Below, piece by piece: positions 1 to 8,335 of a DNA stretch of 64,000 nucleotides. Origin of the DNA: Comamonas sp. BIGb0152 (GTDB lineage Bacteria > Pseudomonadota > Gammaproteobacteria > Burkholderiales > Burkholderiaceae_C); contig NZ_JANUDY010000001.1 of the NCBI RefSeq assembly GCF_024809975.1, positions 124,001 through 188,000 on the forward strand. The letters run 5' to 3'. The notes under the pieces are model-generated. The model ran no database searches, had not been told where the DNA came from, and saw only the letters and a program-made list of their open reading frames with translations. The first letter of the stretch is position 1; each line of letters opens with the position of its first letter. The position numbers were made by a program, and so were the translations under genes.

Positions 1-1779
1 ATCTCCAGCGCCGCACTGCTCAACGGCCTGGAGCTGGTGGACAAGCAAATCGGCAACGTCAAGATCGCCGTCTCCGGCGCGGGCGCTGCCGCCATTGCCT
101 GCGTCGACGTGATGGTAGGCCTGGGCGTCAAGCGCGAGAACATCTTCATGGTGGACTCCAAGGGCGTGATCTACGAAGGCCGCCCCGGCAACCTGGATGT
201 GTCCAAGGCCCGCTACGCGCAAAAGACCGAAGCCCGTACCCTCGCCGACGTGGTCAACGGCGCTGACGTGTTCCTGGGCTGCTCCGCCCCTGGCGTGCTG
301 ACCGCCGACATGGTCAAGACCATGGCCGACAAGCCGATCATCCTGGCACTGGCCAACCCCGAGCCAGAAATCCGCCCTGAGCTGGCCAAGGCCGTTCGCC
401 CGGATTGCATCATCGCCACCGGCCGTTCGGACTACCCGAACCAGGTCAACAACGTGCTGTGCTTCCCCTACATCTTCCGTGGCGCGCTTGACTGCGGCGC
501 CAGCAAGATCACCGAAGCCATGAAGCTCGCCTGCGTGCGCGAAATCGCAGCCCTGGCCAAGCAAGACGTGAGCGACGAAGTGGCAGCCGCCTACCAGGGC
601 AAGGAGCTCAAGTTCGGCCCCGACTACCTGATCCCCACCCCGTTCGACACCCGCCTGATCCTGCGCATTGCGCCCGCCGTGGCCAAGGCCGCGCAAGAGT
701 CCGGCGTGGCAGCCCGCCCGATCGAGGACATCGAAGCCTACCGTGAGAACCTCACCCGCTTCGTCTACCAAACCAGCATGTTCATGCGCCCGGTCTTTGC
801 AGCAGCCAAGGCCAACGTGCAACGCGTGGCCTACGCCGAAGGCGAAGACGACCGCGTGCTGCGCGCCGTGCAAGTGGCCGTCGACGACGGCCTGGCCAAG
901 CCCATCCTGATCGGCCGCCCCGCCGTCATCGAAGCGCGCATTGCCAAGGCCGGCCTGCGCCTGCAACTGGGCAAGGATGTGGACATCGTCAACCCCGAGG
1001 ATGACCCGCGCTTCCGCCAGTACTGGGAGGCTTACCACCAGCTGATGGGCCGCAATGGCGTGACCCCCGAGGTAGCCAAGTCTGCCGTGCGCCGCTCCAA
1101 CACCGTGATCGCCGCACTGATGGTGCACCTGGGCGATGCCGATGCCATGCTCTGCGGCGTGATGGGCCGCTTTGACAGGCACCTGGGCCATATCGAAGAC
1201 GTCCTGGGCCACAAGTCCGACGCCAACCGCCTGGCCACCGTGAACGCGCTGATGCTGGAAAACCGCACCCTGTTCATCGCCGACACCTACATCAACGAAG
1301 ACCCCACCGCCGAAGAGCTGGCCCAGATCGCCAAGCTTGCCGCGCAAGAGGTGCAGCGCTTTGGCCTGCCCCCCAAGGTGGCCTTCCTGTCGCACAGCAA
1401 CTACGGCTCGTCGCTGCGCAAGTCGGCGCTCAAGATGCGCGCTGCCCGCGACCTGTTCGCCGCTGCCAACCCCGACATCGAATGCGATGGCGAAATGCAT
1501 GGCGACGCTGCCCTGGACGAGAACGTGCGCGAGCGCACCTTGATCGAGTCAAGCCTGACCGGTGAAGCCAATGTGCTGATCTGCCCCAACCTGGACGCCG
1601 CGAACATTCTGTTCAATGTGCTCAAGACCACGGCAGCGCATGGCACCACCATCGGCCCCATCCTGCTGGGCAGCGAGGCACCCGCCCATGTGCTGACCCC
1701 CTCGTCCACCGTGCGCCGCGTGGTCAACATGACGGCCCTGGTTGCTGCACAAGCGCAAGCACGCAAGGAAGGCAAGTAA
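1..1779 (+). CDS. maeB: NADP-dependent malic enzyme, MaeB type (5' truncated by window)
   Basis: Oxidative decarboxylation of malate to pyruvate with NADP, a cytoplasmic anaplerotic/NADPH-forming step. The reading frame is open from base 1, so the gene starts upstream; 592 residues are visible of the roughly 750-770 usual for the family. The first part carries the NAD(P)-binding segment ([12 protein letters not shown], about residues 21-33) and the malic-enzyme C-terminal domain ([23 protein letters not shown]). From about residue 250 it continues into the phosphotransacetylase-like domain ([17 protein letters not shown]) typical of the long MaeB type. In that family this domain is regulatory, binding acetyl-CoA, rather than a working transacetylase. 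A hairpin terminator follows, so it appears to end its transcription unit. Confidence 0.95.
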   Translation: MSSAALLNGLELVDKQIGNVKIAVSGAGAAAIACVDVMVGLGVKRENIFMVDSKGVIYEGRPGNLDVSKARYAQKTEARTLADVVNGADVFLGCSAPGVLTADMVKTMADKPIILALANPEPEIRPELAKAVRPDCIIATGRSDYPNQVNNVLCFPYIFRGALDCGASKITEAMKLACVREIAALAKQDVSDEVAAAYQGKELKFGPDYLIPTPFDTRLILRIAPAVAKAAQESGVAARPIEDIEAYRENLTRFVYQTSMFMRPVFAAAKANVQRVAYAEGEDDRVLRAVQVAVDDGLAKPILIGRPAVIEARIAKAGLRLQLGKDVDIVNPEDDPRFRQYWEAYHQLMGRNGVTPEVAKSAVRRSNTVIAALMVHLGDADAMLCGVMGRFDRHLGHIEDVLGHKSDANRLATVNALMLENRTLFIADTYINEDPTAEELAQIAKLAAQEVQRFGLPPKVAFLSHSNYGSSLRKSALKMRAARDLFAAANPDIECDGEMHGDAALDENVRERTLIESSLTGEANVLICPNLDAANILFNVLKTTAAHGTTIGPILLGSEAPAHVLTPSSTVRRVVNMTALVAAQAQARKEGK

Positions 1780-1846
1780 GCGCTGGCGCGGCCCAGGCCG
1801 CGCCTTTGCTTGCGCTGCACACCTGCTGCACAACCCACAAAAAGAT

Positions 1847-1876
1847 AGCCCCAGGCACAGCGCCTGGGGCTTTTTT
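1847..1876 (+). terminator. Rho-independent terminator of maeB
   Basis: Perfect 10-bp stem (AGCCCCAGGC pairing with GCCTGGGGCT), 5-nt loop and a run of six T. It lies 67 bases after the maeB stop and in front of the convergent kinase gene. Confidence 0.9.
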
Positions 1877-1927
1877 ACGTCTGCCATCTGGGTTGCATGC
1901 GGGTCTTCAACCAGCCCGCTGCGCCGC

Positions 1928-3292
1928 TCAGCCCGCCCCCGTCACCAGGCGGTCGAACAGCTGCGCATCGCCCATCTGCCCGCCTTTGAGCATCAGCTCC
2001 AACCCATCGATGCGCGGGTCATCGCTGCGCGCCACGCTCAAGGTCACCCCGGGCGCCAAGGTGCTGTGGAACGCCAGCCCCCACAGCCCCAGCGCCTGCG
2101 TCGCCAGGCTGGAGGTATCGCCGCCCGCAATCCCCAGGCGCCGCAAGGGCTGGCCCTGTGCAGCGGCCAGGCGCAAGGTCTCTGCCACCAGTTGCGCACT
2201 GCGTTGTGCCACCGCTGCGGTGGTCGCAGCGTTTAGGGTTTGATCGGGTCGGCTGGTGTGCGCCAGCATAGGGCGCCCTTGCAGCAGCCCATGGGCCAGC
2301 ATCGCAGCGCAGGCTGGCAGATAGCCCTGCTCCGCCAACAGCCGCCCCACATCCACCTCGTGCTTGTCATAGTGCTGGCAGGCGGCAATCTGTTGGCTGG
2401 ATACGGGCGACAGGCTGCCGACAAACACCAACACGGGGCCTTGCGCGGGTGCCAGCAGGCGAGCCACTGGCGCATCGCCCAACAAGCCCAGTTGGCGCCA
2501 GCCGGCCAGCAGGCACTGCTCCACACCACTCGGCCCCACGGCCAGCAACGGCGACTGCTGCGCATGCGCCCACAGCAGCGCGCCAATTTGGGGCAGTTGG
2601 GCTTCGTGCACCAGGTCGACCAGCCAGGCATCCGGCGAAGGGCGTTCTCCCTCTCGCGCTTCTTGTGCCTGCATCCAACGCTGCAGCACATCCGTATCGC
2701 CACCCGCCAGCTCCAGCTGCCGGGTGCTCAGCAACCGTATATCGGCCAGCCCCTGCTTGGCCAGGTGCAGGCGCAAATCGGCCTCGTCCATGGGGGTGAC
2801 GGGGTGCTGCCGCATCGTGGGATGGCGGTCAATGCGCTGCACCGCGCCCCCCGGCCCGGCCTGCGCAAACAGATTGCCAAAGGCGCAAAAGCGGCCGATA
2901 TTGGGCTGCCCGCCAACGATGAACGCAGGCGAAGCCGCTGCCACCTTGCGCAGCGCCGCCACGGCCGCACCAATGCTGCCCACATGCGGGGCACTGTCAA
3001 AGGTGGAGCAGCATTTGTAGTGCAACACGGGCGCGCCGCTGGCGGCCATAAACTGCGCCACCGGCGCCAGCGCTGCGGCCATTGCAGCGGGCGGCAGGCT
3101 GCGGGCTGCACCGGCAATGCCGATGGCCTGCAAGGGCCCGGCTTTGGCGAGCTGCGCCTCAGTCGGCACCTCCAGAAAAAGCAGAGAACGCAGGCCCGCC
3201 TGCGCCACCGTGGCCAAGGTGTCGGTCGCACCGGTAAAGTCATCGCCATACCAGACGACGGCGGGCTGGCCGCGCAGCAAGGTATCCAGCAT
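1928..3292 (-). CDS. oiaK: DUF1537 four-carbon acid sugar kinase, probable 3-oxo-isoapionate kinase
   Basis: ATP-dependent kinase of the four-carbon acid sugar kinase family (454 aa). The N-terminal domain has the substrate-site signature GDDFTGATD at residues 16-24; the C-terminal domain has the nucleotide-binding GIAGGDTSS. It starts 5 bp after the stop of the RuBisCO-like gene, so the two are almost certainly co-transcribed. In characterised apiose pathways a DUF1537 kinase (OiaK) phosphorylates 3-oxo-isoapionate and a RuBisCO-like protein (OiaX) decarboxylates the product. The specific name rests on that pairing, not on the kinase sequence alone. It is a distant paralogue of the otnK gene at 34497. 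Threonate or erythronate kinase activity remains possible. Confidence 0.72.
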   Translation of the reverse strand: MLDTLLRGQPAVVWYGDDFTGATDTLATVAQAGLRSLLFLEVPTEAQLAKAGPLQAIGIAGAARSLPPAAMAAALAPVAQFMAASGAPVLHYKCCSTFDSAPHVGSIGAAVAALRKVAAASPAFIVGGQPNIGRFCAFGNLFAQAGPGGAVQRIDRHPTMRQHPVTPMDEADLRLHLAKQGLADIRLLSTRQLELAGGDTDVLQRWMQAQEAREGERPSPDAWLVDLVHEAQLPQIGALLWAHAQQSPLLAVGPSGVEQCLLAGWRQLGLLGDAPVARLLAPAQGPVLVFVGSLSPVSSQQIAACQHYDKHEVDVGRLLAEQGYLPACAAMLAHGLLQGRPMLAHTSRPDQTLNAATTAAVAQRSAQLVAETLRLAAAQGQPLRRLGIAGGDTSSLATQALGLWGLAFHSTLAPGVTLSVARSDDPRIDGLELMLKGGQMGDAQLFDRLVTGAG

Positions 3293-3297
3293 GCCGG

Positions 3298-4575
3298 CTA
3301 TCCGCGCTTGCCAAAAAACTGCAGCGCCCGGGCCAGCTCCGGCGCATGCCAGGCATAGTCCTCCAGGCTGCTGCCTTCGCTAACGGCGGCCCAGGCCTGG
3401 CGAATGCTCACGACACCGGCAGCGGGGCCATCCGGGTGCGCCAAAATGCCGCCGCCCGACATGAACAGCAGGTCATCGCTTTGCAGCGCCGCCCAGGTGG
3501 CCGGCACCGTGCCCGCCCACTGGCCCGATGAGAACGCGGGCAGCACGCGGTCATCCTGCGCGGCCGACAGGCGACGCTGGCAATCCTGCGCGGATTCCAC
3601 CACTTCGGCATCGGGCTGCGCAAACTTGCCCTGCAAACCATGCACATGCACATGGTCCACGCCGGCCAGGCGCCACAAGCTCTGGTAGGCCTGGTAGCCC
3701 ATGCCCAGCATCGGGTCGCGCGACAGTGCGCCATAGCCATTGCGGTGGGCATGCAGCGCCAAAGGCGTGTGGCGCCGCAAGCTCTGGATGCCCGACAGTC
3801 CGCACCAGTTGATGCTGGCCATCACGCAGCTGCCGCCCTCCTTTTGCACCAGGTCGGCATGGCGCAGCATGGCACTGGTTTCGTCCGTGATATTGAAGGC
3901 CACCATTACCCATTTGCCGGTGCGCTCGCGGTGCTCGCGGATCACGCGCATCACCGCAGGAATGCGCTCCTGCAGCGGTGCATGTGCCGGGTTGGCCGAT
4001 ACCTCATCGTCCTTGATAAAGTCCACACCGGCATCACAGAGCTGCCGCACCAGGTCGGCCGTCTGCTGGGCCGACAGCCCCACATTGGGCTTGATGATGG
4101 TGCCCACCATCGCGCCCTCGCTGGCACCAATGCTGCGCCTGGTGCCGGCCACACCCATGGTCGGCAGATCGAACTGGTCGCGGTAGTCCGGCGGCAAGTC
4201 CAGGCTCTCCAGCCGCAGGCCCGATACCTCCCCCAGGTCATACAGATTGCCGCTGACCGTGGCGGCCAAGGTGGGCAGGTTGGGCCCCACATTGGCGATA
4301 GGGAAGGCAATGCGCACACGGGCACGCTGCCAGTTAGCGCCCTCGCCATAGCCTTGGCGCGCCAGCCAGGCATTGGGCAGGCTGGGGCGCTGCACGCTGC
4401 CCAGCGGCTGCACCTGCAGCACCTGGGCACGGGCACGTGCCCGCAGGTCATCGGTCTCGCCGGCCACGCGGGTAAAGGTGCCGCAGGATTGCTCACCGGC
4501 CATCACCTCGGCAACGGCCTCGGGCGCCAGCGGCGTCTCGATCAGGTAGCTGGCTTCAAAATGGGTAGATTTCAT
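3298..4575 (-). CDS. oiaX: RuBisCO-like protein (form IV), probable 3-oxo-isoapionate-4-phosphate decarboxylase
   Basis: 425-residue RuBisCO large-chain homologue. The carboxylase site is partly kept: loop 1 reads TIIKPNVGLS (K162 matches Lys175 of plant enzyme, but the second lysine, Lys177, is Asn164). The metal site FIKDDE (K188, D190, E191) matches Lys201/Asp203/Glu204, so Mg and lysine carbamylation are plausible. His275/His277, Lys317 in HGLQGK (loop 6 position) and SGGG 373-376 are also present. This combination indicates a type IV protein doing decarboxylation or enolisation, not CO2 fixation. It lies between a VOC gene (30 bp upstream) and a DUF1537 kinase (5 bp downstream), matching the OiaX/OiaK arrangement. 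The substrate is inferred from context. Confidence 0.75.
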   Translation of the reverse strand: MKSTHFEASYLIETPLAPEAVAEVMAGEQSCGTFTRVAGETDDLRARARAQVLQVQPLGSVQRPSLPNAWLARQGYGEGANWQRARVRIAFPIANVGPNLPTLAATVSGNLYDLGEVSGLRLESLDLPPDYRDQFDLPTMGVAGTRRSIGASEGAMVGTIIKPNVGLSAQQTADLVRQLCDAGVDFIKDDEVSANPAHAPLQERIPAVMRVIREHRERTGKWVMVAFNITDETSAMLRHADLVQKEGGSCVMASINWCGLSGIQSLRRHTPLALHAHRNGYGALSRDPMLGMGYQAYQSLWRLAGVDHVHVHGLQGKFAQPDAEVVESAQDCQRRLSAAQDDRVLPAFSSGQWAGTVPATWAALQSDDLLFMSGGGILAHPDGPAAGVVSIRQAWAAVSEGSSLEDYAWHAPELARALQFFGKRG

Positions 4576-4605
4576 CGCATTTCCAGGCCCAGGGCGGGCC
4601 GGCCA

Positions 4606-5145
4606 TCACAGGGTGTTGAGGTCAGGGAAAGGGCGCACGGGGTTCTGGCCATCCCAGTCCTGGGAAGCTGCGCGGATCAGGTCAAACATCCGTCCCTTGG
4701 GGCCCATCACCTCGGACAGCTCGATCACCGTGCCCGGGTGGTACTCGGTGTCAAAGTAGATAAAGCGGCCGTTCTTGCCCACCTCGCCACTCATCTGGGG
4801 CTTGAAGCCCTGCGCCAGCAAGCGCTGCAGATCGGCGTCGTAGTCGGTGGTCCAGTACGCCACATGCTGCAGGCCCGTGCGGCCGGCGCGCAAAAAGTCG
4901 CGGTACATCGACGGCACATCGTTGCGCACCTGGATCAGCTCCACCTGCACAAAGCCCGAGTTGGCCAGCGCCACCGAGTTGTGCGGCTGGTAGCGCTCGC
5001 CCGCGTACTGGTAGTTCTCAATGGGCACCTGCGGGTTGTAGAACCAGGGGCCCACGCCCAAGGTCTCGCTCCAGTACTGCATCGCAGCTTCGATATCGTT
5101 GACCACATAGCCCAGCTGGCGGATTTCTCCCAAAAAGCGACTCAT
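4606..5145 (-). CDS. VOC-superfamily (glyoxalase/methylmalonyl-CoA epimerase-like) protein
   Basis: 179-residue vicinal-oxygen-chelate fold protein with two beta-alpha-beta modules: the first starts at RQLGYVVNDIEAAMQYW and the second at GLQHVAYWTTDYDADLQRL. Likely metal ligands are H in LQHVAYW and E near IELSEV; the first-module ligand is less clear. Members of this fold act as epimerases, isomerases, lyases or dioxygenases on oxo- or hydroxy-acids. A clear AAGGA ribosome site precedes the ATG. It sits between the TRAP permease and the RuBisCO-like gene on the same strand, so a step on a pathway intermediate (epimerisation or isomerisation) is plausible. No specific reaction can be assigned from the sequence. 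Confidence 0.8.
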   Translation of the reverse strand: MSRFLGEIRQLGYVVNDIEAAMQYWSETLGVGPWFYNPQVPIENYQYAGERYQPHNSVALANSGFVQVELIQVRNDVPSMYRDFLRAGRTGLQHVAYWTTDYDADLQRLLAQGFKPQMSGEVGKNGRFIYFDTEYHPGTVIELSEVMGPKGRMFDLIRAASQDWDGQNPVRPFPDLNTL

Positions 5146-5274
5146 TGCATGTCCTTCGTTTGTTGTTTCGTTGGTTGTTTCGTTGATGGCATAGGCGCTG
5201 CCTCACGTGGTGTGCACGCGATGCAGACAAAGACCGAGAAGCGGGCCACGGACCGCAGCCCGCTTAGAACCTGT

Positions 5275-7161
5275 TTACAGAAAGCCGGTAGAAATCCAGG
5301 GGATGGCCGCCACAAAGAGCAGCCCGATGAACAGGGCCAGCATGTAGCCGCCAATGGGGCGAATGCCCTCGTTGGGATTGACCTTGCTGATCGCGCAGGC
5401 GCCGTAGTAGCCCACGCCAAACGGCGGCGCAAACAGGCCAATGCCCATCGCAAAAATCACCACCATCGCGTAATGCACTTCATGCACGCCCACTTGCTGG
5501 GCAATGGGGAAGAGCAGCGGGCCAAACAGCACGATGGCCGGGATGCCTTCGAGCACACTGCCCAGCACGATGAAGCAGACGATGGAGATCGCCAGAAAGC
5601 CCCAGCTGCCACCGGGCATGCTGGTCATGGCCTTGGCCAGATCGGACGAGAAGCCCGACTGCGTCAGCCCCCAGGCCATGCCGGTGGCGCAGCCCACAAT
5701 CAGCATGATCGCGCCCGACAGCGAGGCGGTCTCCACCAGCATGGGCTTCAAACGCCGCCAGTCAAAGCAGCGGTAAATAAACAGGCCCACCACCACCGAA
5801 TAGATGACGCCGATGGTGGAGACCTCGGTCGCCGTCGCAATGCCTTCCACCACCGCGGCGCGGATCACAAAGGGCAAGGCCAGCGCCGGCAGTGCAATCA
5901 CCAGCAAGCGGCCAATCTGCTTGCCGCTAAAGCGCTCGACACCGCTCAGGTCTTCCTTGCGGTAACGCCACCACACCACGCAGCACAGCGCTGCGCCCAG
6001 CACCACCGCAGGCAGCATGCCGCCGGTAAACAGCGCGGCAATCGATATGCCGGTGACCGAGCCAATCGTGATCAGCACGATGGACGGTGGAATGGTCTCC
6101 GTCTGCGCGCCGGTCGCAGACAGCAGCGCCACCAGATCGCCCTCCTTGGCGCCGCGCTTTTTCATCTCGGGGAACAGCACCGGTGCAATGGCGGCCATGT
6201 CGGCCACCTTCGATCCGGAAATGCCCGAGACCAGGTACATCGCGCCAATCAGCACATAGGACAGGCCCCCGCGCACGCGCCCCAGCAGACTGGCCAGAAA
6301 CTGGATCATCGCCTTGGCCATGCCGGTCATCTCTATGAGCGAGCCCAGAAAAATGAACATCGGCACGGCCAGCATGATCAGGTGCGACATGCCCTCATCC
6401 AGGCGCCCCACCATCACCACCAGCGGTGTGCGCGTGGTCAGCGCCAGGTAGCCAAAGGTGGCCAGCGCAAAGGAGAACGCAATCGGCACGCCCGCGAACA
6501 CCGTGCCCGCCACCACCAGCACAAAAAAGATCACCAGGTTGAACTTGCCCAGGCTCTTGAACAGCGGCTGGCACAGCCAGAACAGCAGCACCAGCGCCCC
6601 CACCAAGGCCACGGCTGCCAGCGCCTTTTGCCAGGTCGTCTGCGTCATGAGGCGCAGCAAGGCCACCACGGCCATCAGGCCCATGCCCACCGGCAGCGCA
6701 GCAGCGCGCCAGGCATTGCTCAGCTCCATCGCCGGCGTGGTGATAAAGGCCTCTTCCTCCGCATACTCATACGCGGGCCCCAGCACCATCAGCAAAAAGG
6801 CCAGCGATGCCGCCAGCGCAAAGGCCTCCAGCGCTGCGCGCAGGCCCGGCCGCACGTTGTTGATAAAGGCCGTCATGCGCATGTGCTCGCCCCGGCGCAA
6901 GGCGACCACAGCGCCCAGCATGGACAGCCACAGAAACATCAGCGAGGCCAGCTCGTCGGACCAGACCAGCGGTTGGTGGAACACATAGCGCGCCACCACG
7001 CCAGCAAACAGCACAATGATTTCGGCCAGCACCAAGGCGGCGGCGGCAGTCTCGACCATGGCGCCCAGGCCACGGTCAACGCCCCGGGCCAGCGTTGCGC
7101 ATGGGTTGTCGGGGGGCGCAGTCAAGAGATCCGCCTGGGCGGAGGATACAGAGTGGGACAT
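5275..7161 (-). CDS. TRAP transporter fused small and large permease (DctQM type)
   Basis: 628 residues from the ATG at 7161, chosen because longer versions overlap the preceding dctP coding region. About the first 170 residues form a DctQ-like four-helix unit (region around SDELASLMFLWLSMLGA and RRGEHMRM). The rest is the 12-helix DctM permease, with FIFLGSLIEMTGMAKA, SGISGSKVADMAAIAPV and GLFAPPFGVGYY. It imports small organic acids with a sodium or proton gradient, together with the binding protein encoded 38 bp upstream. The fused QM form is a known variant. Context makes a sugar acid such as apionate or a related branched or tetronic acid the likely substrate. Confidence 0.9.
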   Translation of the reverse strand: MSHSVSSAQADLLTAPPDNPCATLARGVDRGLGAMVETAAAALVLAEIIVLFAGVVARYVFHQPLVWSDELASLMFLWLSMLGAVVALRRGEHMRMTAFINNVRPGLRAALEAFALAASLAFLLMVLGPAYEYAEEEAFITTPAMELSNAWRAAALPVGMGLMAVVALLRLMTQTTWQKALAAVALVGALVLLFWLCQPLFKSLGKFNLVIFFVLVVAGTVFAGVPIAFSFALATFGYLALTTRTPLVVMVGRLDEGMSHLIMLAVPMFIFLGSLIEMTGMAKAMIQFLASLLGRVRGGLSYVLIGAMYLVSGISGSKVADMAAIAPVLFPEMKKRGAKEGDLVALLSATGAQTETIPPSIVLITIGSVTGISIAALFTGGMLPAVVLGAALCCVVWWRYRKEDLSGVERFSGKQIGRLLVIALPALALPFVIRAAVVEGIATATEVSTIGVIYSVVVGLFIYRCFDWRRLKPMLVETASLSGAIMLIVGCATGMAWGLTQSGFSSDLAKAMTSMPGGSWGFLAISIVCFIVLGSVLEGIPAIVLFGPLLFPIAQQVGVHEVHYAMVVIFAMGIGLFAPPFGVGYYGACAISKVNPNEGIRPIGGYMLALFIGLLFVAAIPWISTGFL

Positions 7162-7199
7162 GGAAAAGCTCTTATTCAGGACGGGTAAAGCAGCAGCGC

Positions 7200-8219
7200 T
7201 TACGCGAGCTTGCCGACGGCGCCTTCCAGCAGGCTCCACACGTCCTTGCCAAACCGGCCTTGCCAATCCTTGTAAAAGCCCGAGCTGCGCAGCGCGGCAC
7301 GAAAGCTCTCCGCATCCGGCTGGTTGAACTGCAGGCCCTTGCTGGCCAGGTCGGCCTGCACCGAGGCATTGAGCTGGCTGATATCACCACGCTGCGCCAT
7401 GCCCGCATCGTTGATGGCGGTGGCAACAATCTTCTTCACATCGGCCGGCAGGCTCTCCCACATGCGGCCATTGGCAATAAACCAGTAGCCATCCCAGATA
7501 TGGTTGGTCAGCGAGCAGTACTTCTGCACCTCGTACAGCTTGGCCACCTGGATGATGGGCAGCGGGTTCTCTTGCGCATCCACAATCCGGGTCTGCAGAG
7601 AAGAGTACACCTCGGAGAACTGCAGGCTGGCCGGTGCGGCGCCCAGGCCTTTGAACATCGCAATCGGCATGGGGCTCACCGGCACGCGGATCTTGAGGCC
7701 ATCCATGTCCTTGGCGCTTTGCACCGCGCCCTTGCTGCTGGTGGTCTGGCGGAAACCGTTGTCCCACATCTTCTCGAACGCATAGAGCTTGCGCTTGGCG
7801 ATCTCGGCCCGCACCATGGTGCCTACCGGGCCGTCCATGGCCTTCCAGACCTGGTCGTAGTTGTTGAACGCAAAGCCCACCGCATTGATGGCGGCTGCCG
7901 GCACCAAGGTGGCAATCACCAGGGCCGAAGGCGTGAAGAAATCAATCCCGCCCGAGCGCACCTGGGACAGCATGTCGGTGTCACCACCCAGCTGGTTGTT
8001 CGGGTAGATGGCCAGCTCCACCCGGCCATTGCTTTCCTTGCGGATGCGGTCGGCCGCTTCTTGCGCGCGGACATTGAGCGGATGGCTGAGCGGCAGGTTG
8101 TTGCCGTATTTGAGCGAAAACTCGGCCGCCCGCGCGATCCGTGGAAAGCCCGACACCATGCCTGCGGCAGGCAAGGCGGTCAGTCCCTTGATGAGGGAAC
8201 GGCGGCTGAGTTCGGTCAT
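7200..8219 (-). CDS. TRAP transporter substrate-binding protein, DctP family
   Basis: 339-residue periplasmic binding protein that delivers an organic acid to the TRAP permease encoded next. The N-terminus has a twin-arginine-type signal (LSRRSLIKG) followed by a hydrophobic stretch ending near ARAAEF, so export by Tat is likely. DctP hallmarks include LPLSHPLNVRAQEAADRI, the FKGLGAAPASLQFSEVYSSLQ hinge and IVDAQENPL. The invariant arginine that binds the substrate carboxylate is probably that of KIRVP. A strong ribosome site (AGGAGA) precedes the ATG. It is the first gene of the leftward operon and is divergent from a LacI-type regulator, which is probably its controller. Confidence 0.93.
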   Translation of the reverse strand: MTELSRRSLIKGLTALPAAGMVSGFPRIARAAEFSLKYGNNLPLSHPLNVRAQEAADRIRKESNGRVELAIYPNNQLGGDTDMLSQVRSGGIDFFTPSALVIATLVPAAAINAVGFAFNNYDQVWKAMDGPVGTMVRAEIAKRKLYAFEKMWDNGFRQTTSSKGAVQSAKDMDGLKIRVPVSPMPIAMFKGLGAAPASLQFSEVYSSLQTRIVDAQENPLPIIQVAKLYEVQKYCSLTNHIWDGYWFIANGRMWESLPADVKKIVATAINDAGMAQRGDISQLNASVQADLASKGLQFNQPDAESFRAALRSSGFYKDWQGRFGKDVWSLLEGAVGKLA

Positions 8220-8270
8220 GCTTGTCTCCTAATATTTGATTTGAATTGATGTAATGGCACAGATCTCACA

Positions 8271-8300
8271 TTGGAAGATATGCAAACCTCTTGCTATAGT
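8271..8300 (+). promoter_or_regulatory. Candidate sigma-70 promoter of the lacI-type gene with an internal operator-like palindrome
   Basis: TTGGAA (8271-8276), an 18-base spacer and TATAGT (8295-8300). Inside the spacer and -10 region lies GCAAACCTCTTGC (8282-8294), an imperfect palindrome with GCAA/TTGC arms like LacI-family operators. It lies in the 116-bp divergent space between dctP and the regulator, so one bound repressor could control both directions. Confidence 0.45.
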
Positions 8301-8335
8301 CAAACCCACAAAATGATTGAATCTGATGTTTTCTG

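Noticed and set aside
5162..5185. Two tandem 12-base units (TTGTTTCGTTGG type) upstream of the VOC gene
   Set aside because: Only two imperfect copies in a short intergenic stretch; no evidence of function.
5240..5264. AGCGGGC/GCCCGCT hairpin downstream of the TRAP permease gene
   Set aside because: No T-run follows on the minus strand, so it is not a convincing terminator and would separate genes that look co-transcribed.
3640..7188. A 1182-codon rightward open frame opposite the RuBisCO-like, VOC and TRAP genes
   Set aside because: It lies antisense to well-supported genes, is full of His/Gln/Arg-rich low-information sequence typical of the mirror frame of GC-rich coding DNA, and has no recognisable motif.
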